NCBI RefSeq assembly: GCF_014333585.1
Contig: NZ_JACSCW010000010.1
Location: forward strand, 1-64,000
Direction: 5' to 3'
Source of the DNA: Hymenobacter sp. BT188
GTDB lineage: Bacteria; Bacteroidota; Bacteroidia; Cytophagales; Hymenobacteraceae
DNA: 64,000 nt
Part shown: one piece after another, positions 1-8,177 of the stretch
Numbering within the stretch: position 1 is the first letter of the stretch
Layout of the letters: each line of letters starts with the position of its first letter
The notes under the pieces: generated by a model
What the model saw: the letters and a program-made list of their open reading frames with translations, nothing else
Databases searched by the model: none
What the model was told of the DNA's origin: nothing
Made by a program: the position numbers and the translations under genes

Positions 1-333
1 AGCGTGTTTACCTGGGCCCTGCGGCTGTGTCGCAACCTGGCCCTGGACGAGCTGCGCAGCCGCCGCGCCCACCAGGCTCGCCAGACCCAGCCCCTGGAAG
101 AGTGCCCCGCCCTGGCCCACGCCACCGCCGGTTTTCAACCCGAGCATGTTGGGGTGCGGGAATTGGTCGCTCAGCTGCTGCCGGCCCAGCGCCAGCTGCT
201 CGAGCTGCTCTACCTGAAGGGCTACACGATGAGCGAGGCGGCGCAGGAACTGGCGCTACCTCTGGGCACGGTACGCACCCGCACCCGGGCAGCCCTGCGC
301 AGCTTGCGCCACGCGGCCGGCCAAGGGGGCTAA
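1..333 (+). CDS. ECF-type RNA polymerase sigma factor, C-terminal part (5' end outside window)
   Basis: The reading frame is already open at base 1, so only the last ~110 residues are visible. The start of the fragment has the sigma region 2 pattern (WALRLCRNLALDELRSRR). The end has a sigma-70 region 4 helix-turn-helix (LLELLYLKGYTMSEAAQELA followed by LPLGTVRTRTRAAL), which reads the -35 promoter element. The stop is TAA at 331-333. Family knowledge: ECF sigma factors direct RNA polymerase to stress or surface-signalling regulons, and are often followed by an anti-sigma gene. None follows here; the next gene is on the opposite strand. The target regulon cannot be told. Confidence 0.85.
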   Translation, partial: SVFTWALRLCRNLALDELRSRRAHQARQTQPLEECPALAHATAGFQPEHVGVRELVAQLLPAQRQLLELLYLKGYTMSEAAQELALPLGTVRTRTRAALRSLRHAAGQGG

Positions 334-387
334 AGGAGATGCCATTGTCGGCAGGATTAGGCCTTGGTTAAAAGTTTCGTCTAAAAG

Positions 388-999
388 TTAGTCGGTAGCT
401 TTGGCAGCTGCCGGCTTGCGGTGCGCATGGATGACCACCTTTCGGTGGCGTAAGTACTTATAGAGGGTAACTTTTGAGATGCGCAGGCGCTGGGCAATCT
501 CGTTAACGCCGAGCTGCTGCTCGCGGTAGAGGGTCTCAGCAATGATCGCTGTACGCTCGGCTTCTGCCGAGAGGCCCCGCTGGCGGCCGCCCACCCGTCC
601 CCGCGCCCGCGCCGAGGCAAGCCCCGCGTGGGTGCGCTCGCGAATCAGCTCGCGCTCAAACTCGGCCAGGGAAGCAAAGAGATTAAAGACGAGCCGGCCC
701 TGGGCGGAGGTCGTGTTGATGGCATCGGTCAGGGACACCAGGCCCACCCCCCGCTGCTGCAAGTCGCCAACCACCTGCAGCAGATGCTTGAGCGAGCGCC
801 CCAGGCGGTCGAGCTTGTAAATGGTGACAGTGTCGCCGCGGCGCAGCTGGCTCAGCAGCCGCTCCAACTCGGGGCGGCTGGCACTGGCGCCGGACACTTT
901 CTCCTGGTAGATGGTGTCGCAGCCCGCTTTGGTGAGGGCATCGAGTTGCAGTTCCAAGTTCTGATCGCGGGTCGAGACGCGGGCGTAGCCGATGTTCAT
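388..999 (-). CDS. Serine recombinase of the resolvase/invertase family
   Basis: 203 residues, the usual size for a small Tn3-type resolvase or Pin-type invertase. The N-terminal catalytic domain has the nucleophile Ser9 in YARVSTRDQN, the KLDRLGRS arginine motif near residue 65 and the long helix ending FERELIRERT. A C-terminal helix-turn-helix (GVNEIAQRLRISKVTLYKYL) should bind the crossover site. Family members cut and rejoin DNA through a phosphoserine link to resolve cointegrates or invert segments. The start ATG is 4 bp from an interrupted inverted repeat (1004-1049) that may be its site or operator. No Tn3 transposase lies nearby, so a plasmid multimer resolution role is possible. Confidence 0.93.
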   Translation of the reverse strand: MNIGYARVSTRDQNLELQLDALTKAGCDTIYQEKVSGASASRPELERLLSQLRRGDTVTIYKLDRLGRSLKHLLQVVGDLQQRGVGLVSLTDAINTTSAQGRLVFNLFASLAEFERELIRERTHAGLASARARGRVGGRQRGLSAEAERTAIIAETLYREQQLGVNEIAQRLRISKVTLYKYLRHRKVVIHAHRKPAAAKATD

Positions 1000-1003
1000 G
1001 AGG

Positions 1004-1049
1004 CAAAGTACAGGGTATCCGTGCCGAAGGTACCCTTATTTGTACTTTG
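1004..1049. repeat. Interrupted inverted repeat upstream of the serine recombinase
   Basis: CAAAGTACA (1004-1012) pairs with TGTACTTTG (1041-1049), and the inner GGGTA (1013-1017) pairs with TACCC (1031-1035). The right arm carries five extra bases between its blocks. The position, directly in front of the recombinase start codon, fits a resolution subsite or an autoregulatory operator. Function is inferred. Confidence 0.5.
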
Positions 1050-1355
1050 ATTGCTGAACAAGTTTTCTGTACCAAATCGGGGGCTGTTGGTCCTCTTTCC
1101 TCGTGAGGTCGGTCGGTCGCCGGTTTGTTCAGAAATACGTTAGTGGCTGTTGCAGAACTTTTCGACGCGCACCCCAGCCGTGGGGTTATGGATTCAAACC
1201 CCCTAACAAGCGCTGGGAGCCGCGTTTTGGGTGGCGGAAGCGCCCGTTCACCAGGCGCTGGATACGATCCCAAGACTTCTGCCATAGCCACCCTGCTGTT
1301 GGCTATTTGCCGCTGGGGTGCGTAAAGAAAGGTTTCCACTTCCTTCGCCCTGCCT
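1050..1355. other. Intergenic region, no gene recognised
   Basis: No convincing coding frame. A short stretch at 1145-1158 (GGCTGTTGCAGAAC) resembles the terminal repeats of some IS1182/IS5-type elements and could be an old IS end, but no second end was found. Otherwise nothing can be assigned. Confidence 0.3.
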
Positions 1356-2255
1356 ATGCTGCTGGATGCAAAGCTGCCCGTTCGCTTTATTCTGAAACGT
1401 ATTTTGCCCGACGTGGGGCGGATGCTGCTCCTCTCGGTCATCTTTCAGGTGCTGAAGTGGTTTTATGGGCCTTACCTGCCGCCCATTCCGCTGTCCCTGC
1501 CCTCCATTCTGGGTGGTTCGATTTCGCTGCTGCTGGCCTTCACCATCAGCCAGTCGTACGAGCGGTGGTGGGAGGCGCGCAAAGTGTGGGGGGCGATTGT
1601 CAACGATTCGCGCACGCTGGTGCTGCAGGTGCGCAGCTTTGTGCAGAAGGACCACCTGACCCCGGCGCTGCTTCGCCGCCTGGCCTACCGGCAGATAGCG
1701 TGGTGCTACGGTCTGGGCGAGGCCCTGCGGGGGAAGGATCCCTTGGCCACGCTGGCCCGCTACCTCCCGGCCCCGGAAGTAGCCTATGCGGAGCGTCACG
1801 CCAACAAGTCGTTGGCGCTGTTAGCCTTGCACACGCAGCAAATCCAAGGCCTGTACGAGCAGGGGAGCCTCAATCCCTTCCAGCAAGTGCAGCTCGACGA
1901 AACCCTGGTGCGCCTGTGCGACGCGATGGGGCGGGCCGAGCGCATCAAAAGCACGGTGTTTCCCACCAACTACCGGCGGCTGGTGCATTTTCTGATCTAT
2001 CTGTTTCTGGGCACGTTGTCGCTGAGCCTGGTCGAAACCAACGGCCTGTGGGAAATCCCGATTCTGCTCATGTTCGCCGTCACCTTCTTCCTGGTCGAGC
2101 GCACCGCCCGCTACATGCAAGATCCCTTCAGCGACTTGCCCACCGACACGCCCGTCACGGCCATTGCCCGCACCATTGAAATCAACCTGCGGCAATTGCT
2201 GGACGAAGCAAACGTGCCTACCCCCCTCCCGGCCGAGACGTTTTATTTAATGTAA
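1356..2255 (+). CDS. Bestrophin-like (YneE/UPF0187) membrane channel protein
   Basis: 299 residues, typical for bacterial bestrophin homologues. The signature SYERWWEARKVWG starts at residue 67, just after a hydrophobic segment. Further hydrophobic segments are seen around residues 21-37, 50-65, ~208-228 and ~230-250, giving the four-helix core. A conserved motif follows the last segment (ERTARYMQDPFSDLP). Family knowledge: bestrophins are pentameric inner-membrane anion (eukaryotic) or cation (Klebsiella homologue) channels. The ion passed here is unknown. The gene stands alone, with a recombinase upstream on the other strand and an unrelated lipoprotein gene downstream. The ATG at 1356 gives a normal N terminus. 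Confidence 0.9.
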   Translation: MLLDAKLPVRFILKRILPDVGRMLLLSVIFQVLKWFYGPYLPPIPLSLPSILGGSISLLLAFTISQSYERWWEARKVWGAIVNDSRTLVLQVRSFVQKDHLTPALLRRLAYRQIAWCYGLGEALRGKDPLATLARYLPAPEVAYAERHANKSLALLALHTQQIQGLYEQGSLNPFQQVQLDETLVRLCDAMGRAERIKSTVFPTNYRRLVHFLIYLFLGTLSLSLVETNGLWEIPILLMFAVTFFLVERTARYMQDPFSDLPTDTPVTAIARTIEINLRQLLDEANVPTPLPAETFYLM

Positions 2256-2610
2256 GGGCTGAAGGCAGCCCTTTTAAAGAACCGTTTTAGGGAACATCGG
2301 CTGGAAAGCATTTACTGGTAGCAGGGAAAGTAGTAGAAGTGAAAGGGTAGGAGACGTTGACCGAACGTCCGCGCACTTTTACGTTTTTCAGGTGCCAGGG
2401 CGGCGCAAAGTCAGGCGGTACCCCCCAACACAAGTAGCCGCGAGCCTGGTTACCTGCCCCCTGCTTAGCCCACCGATTTCATGCGCTTGTTACGGGGGGA
2501 GGAGGAGCCGAAGCTCGCCTTTTTTAGCGTGCGCGGCCTCACCGGGGCCCACAAAACCAGGCTGCTCACGGCTGTGGACGAGAGCAAGGCTTTGGTAGTG
2601 AACCAAGTGC
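2256..2610. other. Intergenic region, no supported gene
   Basis: The stretch separates two convergent genes. A 52-codon frame (2481-2639) exists but runs into the end of the next gene and resembles nothing known. No clear hairpin terminator is seen. Confidence 0.3.
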
Positions 2611-3162
2611 CTATCTGCCCCCACAGACCCACGTATTGACTACCTCATCGGATCCGGGCACCTTGCGAATAATGTGACGGGCCACCACGCGGCTGCCATC
2701 AGACTGGCGCACAAACACCAGCGTGCCCTGATGCACCACGATACGGCTTCGCGCCAAGTCGATCGTCCCGTTCGGATTAAAATGCGCGTCCTGCACGTTA
2801 AACATTTCGGCTCCGCCTACCACGTCATATAGTAAGCCGCTGGTTCTGCCGACGCCCGTCAGGCCCTTTACCCCAAAGTGGCGGGTATAGTGCACGCGAC
2901 CGCTTTTATCTACTGTGCTCTTCACCACCTGCTCAATCAGGCCGCTAAAGGCAATATCTTCGCCATAGCACTCCCTAATAAGGGCAATGGCCGAGAAGAA
3001 CACACTCTCGTGCGTTGCCCCCTGTTCTGATCCATTTTGCACCATGGCTGGGGCGGTGGGAGCGGCTGGGGCGATGGTTTCGAGCGGGTCACGGCAGGCT
3101 GTTGCTAGCAGACTGGCTACGACTAACATAGCGCGGGTGAACCAGGTAAGAGCAGGTTTCAT
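2611..3162 (-). CDS. Hypothetical lipoprotein
   Basis: 183 residues. The N terminus has positive charges, a hydrophobic stretch and the lipobox LLATAC with Cys23, so a lipid-anchored protein is likely. A Pro/Ala-rich linker (residues ~30-45) follows. The rest is a compact soluble domain rich in beta-type residues with three cysteines after the linker region (one in RECYGED, one near the C-terminal CGGR, plus the lipidated one). The family is not recognised. It is flanked by non-coding DNA and IS debris and is not in an operon. Confidence 0.6.
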   Translation of the reverse strand: MKPALTWFTRAMLVVASLLATACRDPLETIAPAAPTAPAMVQNGSEQGATHESVFFSAIALIRECYGEDIAFSGLIEQVVKSTVDKSGRVHYTRHFGVKGLTGVGRTSGLLYDVVGGAEMFNVQDAHFNPNGTIDLARSRIVVHQGTLVFVRQSDGSRVVARHIIRKVPGSDEVVNTWVCGGR

Positions 3163-3225
3163 AACAGTGTGGTTTAAGGTGAAAAACAGGAGAACAGGGA
3201 GATGGAAGGCCCCCTCTGCCTTAAT

Positions 3226-3255
3226 AAAATTTAAAAATATATGCGTTTATTGCAA
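3226..3255 (-). promoter_or_regulatory. Possible Bacteroidota-type promoter for the lipoprotein gene
   Basis: On the minus strand TTG (3253-3255) is followed after 19 bases by TAAATTTT (3226-3233), close to the Bacteroidota -33/-7 pattern TTG...TAnnTTTG. It lies in AT-rich DNA ~60 bases before the start codon. The match is one base short of consensus. Confidence 0.35.
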
Positions 3256-3278
3256 GTAAACGTGGGGTGACAGCAGGG

Positions 3279-3518
3279 TTAACTTTGCTTAGAACTCTGC
3301 CCAGGGGTCGGCTTCCGGTGTCGACTGAGTTCTGCCCCGCGGACCACCGCTATGGGAGTGAGGGCCTCCTTTTTCCACTTATAGAGCAGCTTAAGGTTGA
3401 TATTCAAGGGGCGAGCGTCCGCCTGCGTCGAGCGGCTTTCGCTGGCCAAGCGCAGGGCCTCCGCGCGGAAGGCGGCGTCATAACGCCGACGTGTGGCAGG
3501 GTGGGGGCTGCCTTTCAT
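3279..3518 (-). pseudogene. IS3-family OrfA transposase fragment
   Basis: 79 residues. The segment RRRYDAAFRAEALRLASESR and the later LNINLKLLYKWKKEAL match the N-terminal helix-turn-helix of IS3-family OrfA, which binds IS ends. The usual leucine-zipper C terminus and the OrfB integrase are absent; after residue ~53 the sequence is unrelated low-complexity. This is a dead remnant that marks past IS activity between the lipoprotein gene and the HTH gene block. Confidence 0.7.
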
Positions 3519-3566
3519 AACAATGGAAAGAGTAGGCCCTATTATGTCCAGATTAACTAGACCACC

Positions 3567-3680
3567 TCACTCCGTATCTTCCTCTTCATAGCGGGTGGTC
3601 AGGTAGGTGTCTTCCTGCCAGACTACCTGTGCTTGCGCGGAGAAGGGAAGGCCTAAGAAGGTAGCATCAGTGATAGGCAT
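3567..3680 (-). pseudogene. Short truncated ORF of unknown family
   Basis: A 37-codon frame from ATG at 3680 to TGA at 3567-3569; it can be extended ~13 codons upstream to an in-frame stop. The core VVWQEDTYLTTRYEEEDTE looks like the N-terminal part of a small conserved protein of this bacterial group, recognised from memory only, cut off soon after. It abuts the IS3 fragment, so disruption by IS activity is likely. Confidence 0.3.
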
Positions 3681-4009
3681 CGTGGGGGCTTCAAACAGGA
3701 GCAACGCTAGCAAGGTCTGCAACTACCTTCCCCTGGTAGCTATGAGGCTGCTAATCGCATGATCAAATTATCGTGCTAATTTACTGCACCATCTCACCGT
3801 ACATTTCCATACAGTTTACCCTAAGTTTAAGAAAACGGCAGTTTTAACTCGGGGTTGGGTTGCTAACCCTGCTTCACCAAAGCTGAACTAAGGGGTTTAA
3901 AGTGATTTTATCACCTGCTGCTCCCATAAAGCCTTTTTGCCTTCGGCATTGCGCAGGTATGGTTACAGTCTGGGGTTACCTGCGACAGGATAAACCCAGA
4001 TGTTGTATG
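3681..4009. other. Intergenic region, nothing assigned
   Basis: AT-richer than its surroundings. A small hairpin (CTACC/GGTAG near 3722-3740) is present. No coding frame with recognisable content. Confidence 0.3.
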
Positions 4010-4303
4010 TTAGCTCTGGGAAGCACCAGCACGCTGGCCGGCTTCGGTCCGGACTACAGCAAACAACTCCTCCTCGGACACATTCAGCACCCGGGCCAGC
4101 TGCTGCAGCTCCCCGATGGTGCAGGTGCCGGGGCTGCGCTTGCGGGTATCGTAGGTGCGCGCCGATACGCCCCAGGCCTCCACAATGCGCTTGCGGGTGC
4201 CGGCCACTTCCAGCAGCTCGGCCAGCGTGGCCGGGTGGTGTACCCGGGCCGGGCTGGTCAATGGCTCGGTGAAGGCAACGGTGGGAGCGGCAATTTGAGT
4301 CAT
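4010..4303 (-). CDS. Small helix-turn-helix protein, last gene of the ardC block
   Basis: 97 residues. Residues ~25-80 look like a Cro/C1-type helix-turn-helix: LAELLEVAGTRKRIVEAWGV, a spacer with TYDTRKRSPGTCTI, then GELQQLARVLNVSEEELFAV. The N terminus (~20 residues) is flexible. It probably binds DNA and may control this plasmid-type gene block, but the target is unknown. It is the most downstream of five leftward genes (ardC first), with intervals of up to ~80 bp between neighbours. A similar HTH layout recurs in the protein at 16557-16943. Confidence 0.6.
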   Translation of the reverse strand: MTQIAAPTVAFTEPLTSPARVHHPATLAELLEVAGTRKRIVEAWGVSARTYDTRKRSPGTCTIGELQQLARVLNVSEEELFAVVRTEAGQRAGASQS

Positions 4304-4381
4304 CCGAAAAAGCTAAAAAGGAACAGAATAAGGCGCGTAAGGTATTCGCCTTACGGAATACGCTGGCCAAGCAGCTGGTTA

Positions 4382-4648
4382 TCATCGGAAATAGCTGCCC
4401 CCACGCAGAGCAGTTTCGTGGGCTAGCATGTGCTCTTCCCACCGCACGCATTCCGTCACCGCCAGGGCTAGCCACTGGCCCAGGCGCGCGGTTTCCGTGC
4501 AACGACTGATAAACGCTTCGGCGGCTTGCCGGCGGGCAGGGGCTATGGCGGGGTGCTGCAGAATGCAGCGCAGTTCGGCCCGCAGAGCATCCAGTTCAGT
4601 TCGATTCGGCGGCGCAGGAACGGCAGGCCAGCGGGATTGCAATAGCAT
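4382..4648 (-). CDS. Hypothetical protein
   Basis: 88 residues, mostly helical by composition (ELDALRAELRCILQHPAIAP, then QAAEAFISRCTETARLGQWL). No known motif recognised; two cysteines lie in the helical part. It is placed in a leftward series of small genes behind ardC and is probably co-transcribed. Such small helical proteins are common in conjugative plasmid leading regions, but no function can be given. Confidence 0.55.
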   Translation of the reverse strand: MLLQSRWPAVPAPPNRTELDALRAELRCILQHPAIAPARRQAAEAFISRCTETARLGQWLALAVTECVRWEEHMLAHETALRGGSYFR

Positions 4649-4681
4649 AGGGGGCGGAATCTCCGGATGAAAGGATAGATT

Positions 4682-5076
4682 TTATAAGTCAAGAGTCAGG
4701 TCCTGCGACTCGGCGGGCAGCACGAGGCGGCGGTGGGGATTGCGGCTGGTGAACCTCTCCCCGTCCGGCAAGAGCTCAAACCAGTCCCGATAAACCGTCG
4801 TCAACCGGTCGGCCACAATGGCCAGTCGCTGCTGCTCCCCAACGCGCAGCACCCAGAGGTGAGCGCTGCCGCAGCCCACCTCGTAGCCGGCGCCCAGCAG
4901 CTTCCCCCCGCCAGCTCGCGTAAATCGGTCGTGTGGGTGTGGGCCAGCACGTGCCGGCGGACGGACTCTAACCGGCGTTTTTCGACCGGGTTGACAGGCT
5001 GCTGCTCAATGGCTAGGTACGCCTGCTGCGGCGGGAACGGGTCCGTTAACGGATTCAGCTTTGCTCTCCGGTTCAT
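4682..5076 (-). pseudogene. Hypothetical gene split by a frameshift in a G run
   Basis: Two overlapping minus-strand frames read as one protein. The upstream frame gives MNRRAKLNPLTDPF to ~DLRELAGG; the downstream frame gives KLLGAGYEVGCGSAHLWV through to ESQDLTLDL. They meet at a run of six G residues (plus-strand cccccc near 4905-4911); one extra G would restore a ~131-residue product. Beyond the run the upstream frame becomes W/S/A-rich noise. This could be a true mutation, a sequencing error or a programmed slip. The domain (QQRLAIVADRLTTVYRDWFE) is not recognised. An earlier in-frame start at 5097 also exists. Confidence 0.6.
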
Positions 5077-5102
5077 GGTAGGGGGATAGGTAAGCAAGGG
5101 TA

Positions 5103-5393
5103 TCAGAGCAGCAGCAGGGTGAACTGACCGCCGTGGTCCTCGCGGGTGGCGCGCACCGCCTCGCGGGCAATGGGTCGCAGGGCCTTTACCAGGGCTTCGA
5201 GCACCTGGAAGTCCTCGGCGGTGGCCACGCCCAGCGACAGGCGCTCGGCCACTTCCAGTGTGAGCCCTTCACCGCTGAGCCCGTAGCCGCGCTGCTGCAT
5301 GTCGGCTTCCACATCAGTCAGAACCGCGGCCACGCGGGCGCGGTACCGGTTCCAGTTGGGGTCCCCCAAAACGGGAGCGTTGGCAGCGTTCAT
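5103..5393 (-). CDS. Hypothetical protein
   Basis: 96 residues from the ATG at 5393 (the open frame reaches 5459, but those residues look untranslated). It is helical and acidic, e.g. NRYRARVAAVLTDVEADMQQ and TAEDFQVLEALVKALRPIAR. No domain recognised. It sits 81 bp downstream of ardC and just upstream of the frameshifted gene, probably in the same transcript. Confidence 0.55.
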   Translation of the reverse strand: MNAANAPVLGDPNWNRYRARVAAVLTDVEADMQQRGYGLSGEGLTLEVAERLSLGVATAEDFQVLEALVKALRPIAREAVRATREDHGGQFTLLLL

Positions 5394-5474
5394 AGGTGGG
5401 GCGGTAGGGAAAAATGAGAGAAATAAGAACCGGGCAGGCGGGCAGCAGCCGGGAGCCACTGCCCGCGCTGTGGC

Positions 5475-6485
5475 TTAGGCCGCGGCCAGCCAGCTGAGTT
5501 CGGCGGCCTGGTACTGCCGGCCTACCTCATCCGTTTCCGGCACCAGCCCCCGCACGGGGGTAGGAGTGGGGGCTGGCGTCGGCACTTGTGACTCTTCCTC
5601 CACCACCCCCAGAATCAGCTTGGCCGCGCGCTGAGCCTTGCTGGCGGCCTGCAGCACCAGCTTTTTGTCGTTTTTCAGTCGCTCCAGCCATGACTGGATG
5701 TAGGCCACGGCATTTTCTTCGGTTTGCGCGGTGTCGAGCCCGGCCGCCGCGCACAGAAACGAGGCGCCCATTTCGGCGGTCAGCTCCTCGCGGGCGTAGC
5801 TGGCGGACCCTTTGCCCTCGCCGGCCGTCAAATCCGGGCGGTCGAGCCGGGAGGCGTGGCCGGTGCTGTGGGTCAGCTCGTGGAACAGGGTAGCGTAGTA
5901 GCCTTCCGGCGTTGTGAAGGTGGCCAGCGCCGGCATGTTCACTCTATCCAGCGCAGGGGAGTAGGTGGCGCGCTGGTGCAGGTGCTCAATAGTGGGGCGC
6001 TCCTGCCAGCCGGCCACGATGGCCTCGGCGGCTTCAATCGGGGTGTGGGCGTGGCGCTCCACCGCGGGCAGGTCGAACGCGATGCCTTCGATGTCCTCCA
6101 CCGAGAAAACGGTGTAGTACTTCAGGAAAGGCAGCTTCTCCTCCTTGCCGGTATGCTCGTTCTCGCGCACCGACACGTTGTAGTACACCACCAGGTGGCC
6201 CTTGGCGCCCTTGCGCACGTGGCCGCCCAACGCCAGCGCCTGCTTGAAGGTCATGAAAAACGGCAGTGCGCCGCTGAAGTGCAGCAGAAAGGCGTTGATG
6301 CCCGAGTAGGCCACGCCCGTGGCGTAGTTGCGGGGCAGGCCATACACGGCATTCCACGGCTTGCGCCACGGAATCACGCCGCCTTCGAGCGCCGCCACAA
6401 TCCGGTCGGTGACAATCTGGTAGACATCGGGACAGGGCGCCGCAGGGGCAGTCGGGCGGGCAGAGGAGTGGCGGAACTTTTTCAT
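5475..6485 (-). CDS. ardC: ArdC-like antirestriction protein (ssDNA-binding domain plus zincin metallopeptidase)
   Basis: 336 residues. The N-terminal ~140 residues match the ArdC ssDNA-binding domain (VYQIVTDRIVAALEGGVIPW with RKPW, NYATGVAYSGIN, and KGAKGHLVVYY). The C-terminal half is a zincin: HELTH at residues 202-206 with His210, and the downstream helix EELTAEMGASFL supplies the likely third ligand. Family knowledge: ArdC proteins enter or are expressed early during conjugation and protect incoming plasmid DNA; whether the protease part is active varies. It is first in a leftward block of small genes, with an AT-rich leader at 6486-6650 that likely holds the promoter. Strong sign of a mobile replicon. 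Confidence 0.9.
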   Translation of the reverse strand: MKKFRHSSARPTAPAAPCPDVYQIVTDRIVAALEGGVIPWRKPWNAVYGLPRNYATGVAYSGINAFLLHFSGALPFFMTFKQALALGGHVRKGAKGHLVVYYNVSVRENEHTGKEEKLPFLKYYTVFSVEDIEGIAFDLPAVERHAHTPIEAAEAIVAGWQERPTIEHLHQRATYSPALDRVNMPALATFTTPEGYYATLFHELTHSTGHASRLDRPDLTAGEGKGSASYAREELTAEMGASFLCAAAGLDTAQTEENAVAYIQSWLERLKNDKKLVLQAASKAQRAAKLILGVVEEESQVPTPAPTPTPVRGLVPETDEVGRQYQAAELSWLAAA

Positions 6486-6695
6486 GCTAAATCGCTGTTT
6501 TTGTGGGCGTTTACTATACCTATTAAACGAAAACAGTCGTCCTATAGTTTACGTTTTGCTCCTTATTTCATATCTTTTTGCTCTTTTTGCGGCGCCTTCT
6601 TCCTCCCACTGCCCCTTCCGGGACTGGCTCTAAACTAAGGCTTCTTTCAGCTGGTCAGCGGTTTAGCTTACGGGCAGAAAAACCACTTTTTATAA

Positions 6696-7079
6696 GCGAA
6701 GACCCACCCCTCGCGGGCAGCCGAAAAGCTGCGCTGGCAGGGTGATGCGGTTCCCCTGGTGACGGGGTTTCTGAGCAAGAGCCGCAACGGGCTGGATCCG
6801 CCGCCCTATTCCTGCTCAGCGGTACTCCTCCTACCGTTAGCCGCCAGCAATACGGTGGTGGTACGCTTGGCCCGCGCGGCCTGGAAACGCTTGTGGCACC
6901 TGGGCCAGCATTACTCCAAGGGGGGCGTGTTATTCGACAGCCTGGAGCCCGCAGGCCAAACCCAGCTTGCCCTGTTTGGGGCCGTCGCCGTGTCGGCAAA
7001 GCCCGAACAGGGTGGGGGCTGGCCCTGCTCGGGCAAGGCACCAGTGGCAGACCCGGCCTACGAGACGAGCTGGAGTTGA
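6696..7079 (+). pseudogene. UmuC C-terminal remnant (first copy)
   Basis: The open frame after the stop at 6693-6695 carries the little-finger region of a Y-family polymerase UmuC: EKLRWQGDAVPLVTGFLSKS, SCSAVLLLPLAASNT, then HYSKGGVLFDSLEPAGQTQL. It ends with DPAYETSWS, the expected C-terminal flavour, but the DUF4113 middle (about 40 residues, present in the second copy at 12607-12879) is missing. No catalytic palm is present upstream. It is therefore a broken gene left by recombination at this site, 54 bp before the aldehyde oxidoreductase operon. Confidence 0.75.
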
Positions 7080-7133
7080 ACGCGGCGGGCGCAGGTGCGT
7101 ATCTGTTGAGATACACCACGTAGCACCCTTCAA

Positions 7134-8165
7134 ATGAGCCAACCCATAGCCCGCGCTGTGCAAACCGGTGACCTCGCCCCGGACGGCGTATTACCCGATG
7201 GCTCCCGGTTGTCCGCCTTGCGCGGCCAACCTGTCATTCTGGCGTTTGCGCCCGACGAGTGGGACCCGACGCTGGCTTACCAAAGCGAAATTTTTGCCCG
7301 CCTCTCCCGGGAGTTTGGCAGCGGCGCGGCCTTTGTCGACACGGCGGCCGAGGACTGGCACGCGCTGGACTGCCGCGGGGCGCTCGCCGCGCAGTTTGGC
7401 GTAGCCGGGCAGCGCGCCCTGTTCCTGCTTGATGAGTACGGCGTGGTGCGCTGGAAAACGGTGGTGCCCCCCGGCCAGGACCTGCGGCCGGGCCAGGTGC
7501 TGGCGGCCCTGGAAGCATTGAATTCTCCACCGGCAGCACCCAGTAGCGGGGGAGTATTTGGCGGCGGACTCTCGCGGCGCACGTTTGTCACGGCCACACT
7601 GGCGGCGGCCGCCTTGCTGCTGCTGCCCGGCTGCGGCGACGGCGGCGGTTCTTCCGACCAGGACTCCCCTGAAGCGGAGGCCGCAGCCAGTGGCACCGAC
7701 AACATACCGGTTACGCTGAACATCAACGGCAAAACCCACCGCCTGCAGCTCGACCCGCGCGTGGCCCTGCTGGATGCGCTGCGCGAAAACCTGCACCTCA
7801 CCGGCACCAAGAAAGGCTGCGACCACGGCCAGTGCGGCGCCTGCACCGTGCACCTCGACGGGCAAAGCACCCTCGCGTGCCTCACGCTGGCCGTGATGAG
7901 CCAGGGCAAGGAAATCACCACCATCGAAGGCCTTTCGACGGGCGAGGCGCTGCACCCCATGCAGGCGGCTTTCCTCAAGCACGACGCCTTTCAGTGCGGC
8001 TACTGCACGCCGGGGCAGATTATGGCGGCTACGGCGCTGGTGCAAGACAAGAACGTGCGGGCCGGCTCGGCCGTCGACATCCGCGAAGCCATGAGCGGCA
8101 ACCTCTGCCGCTGCGCCGCTTACCCTAACATCATCGCCGCCATCCAGGAAGTTCAGCGCGCCTAA
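7134..8165 (+). CDS. paoA: Aldehyde oxidoreductase [2Fe-2S] subunit (PaoA type) with N-terminal redoxin-like extension
   Basis: 343 residues. Residues ~190-343 match E. coli PaoA: Cys229, 234, 237 and 249 bind the plant-type [2Fe-2S] cluster (KKGCDHGQCGACTVHLDG), and Cys288, 291, 325 and 327 bind the second (CGYCTPGQI, NLCRC). A twin-arginine signal (SRRTF at 147-151, then a hydrophobic run) precedes this, as in PaoA, for periplasmic export with folded cofactors. Unusually, ~130 residues before it resemble an AhpC/TSA redoxin (residues 10-130) without the peroxidatic Cys; the only Cys is 80. Either a true fusion or an internal start near the Tat signal. First gene of a three-gene operon (12 bp to the next). 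Confidence 0.88.
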   Translation: MSQPIARAVQTGDLAPDGVLPDGSRLSALRGQPVILAFAPDEWDPTLAYQSEIFARLSREFGSGAAFVDTAAEDWHALDCRGALAAQFGVAGQRALFLLDEYGVVRWKTVVPPGQDLRPGQVLAALEALNSPPAAPSSGGVFGGGLSRRTFVTATLAAAALLLLPGCGDGGGSSDQDSPEAEAAASGTDNIPVTLNINGKTHRLQLDPRVALLDALRENLHLTGTKKGCDHGQCGACTVHLDGQSTLACLTLAVMSQGKEITTIEGLSTGEALHPMQAAFLKHDAFQCGYCTPGQIMAATALVQDKNVRAGSAVDIREAMSGNLCRCAAYPNIIAAIQEVQRA

Positions 8166-8177
8166 CCCCAATCTGCC

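Noticed and set aside
683..1441. Long minus-strand frame overlapping the serine recombinase
   Set aside because: Second half is out of frame with the recombinase; Pro/Arg/Ala-rich shadow.
2481..2639. 52-codon plus-strand ORF near the end of the lipoprotein gene
   Set aside because: Overlaps the converging gene, has no recognisable content and no clear signals.
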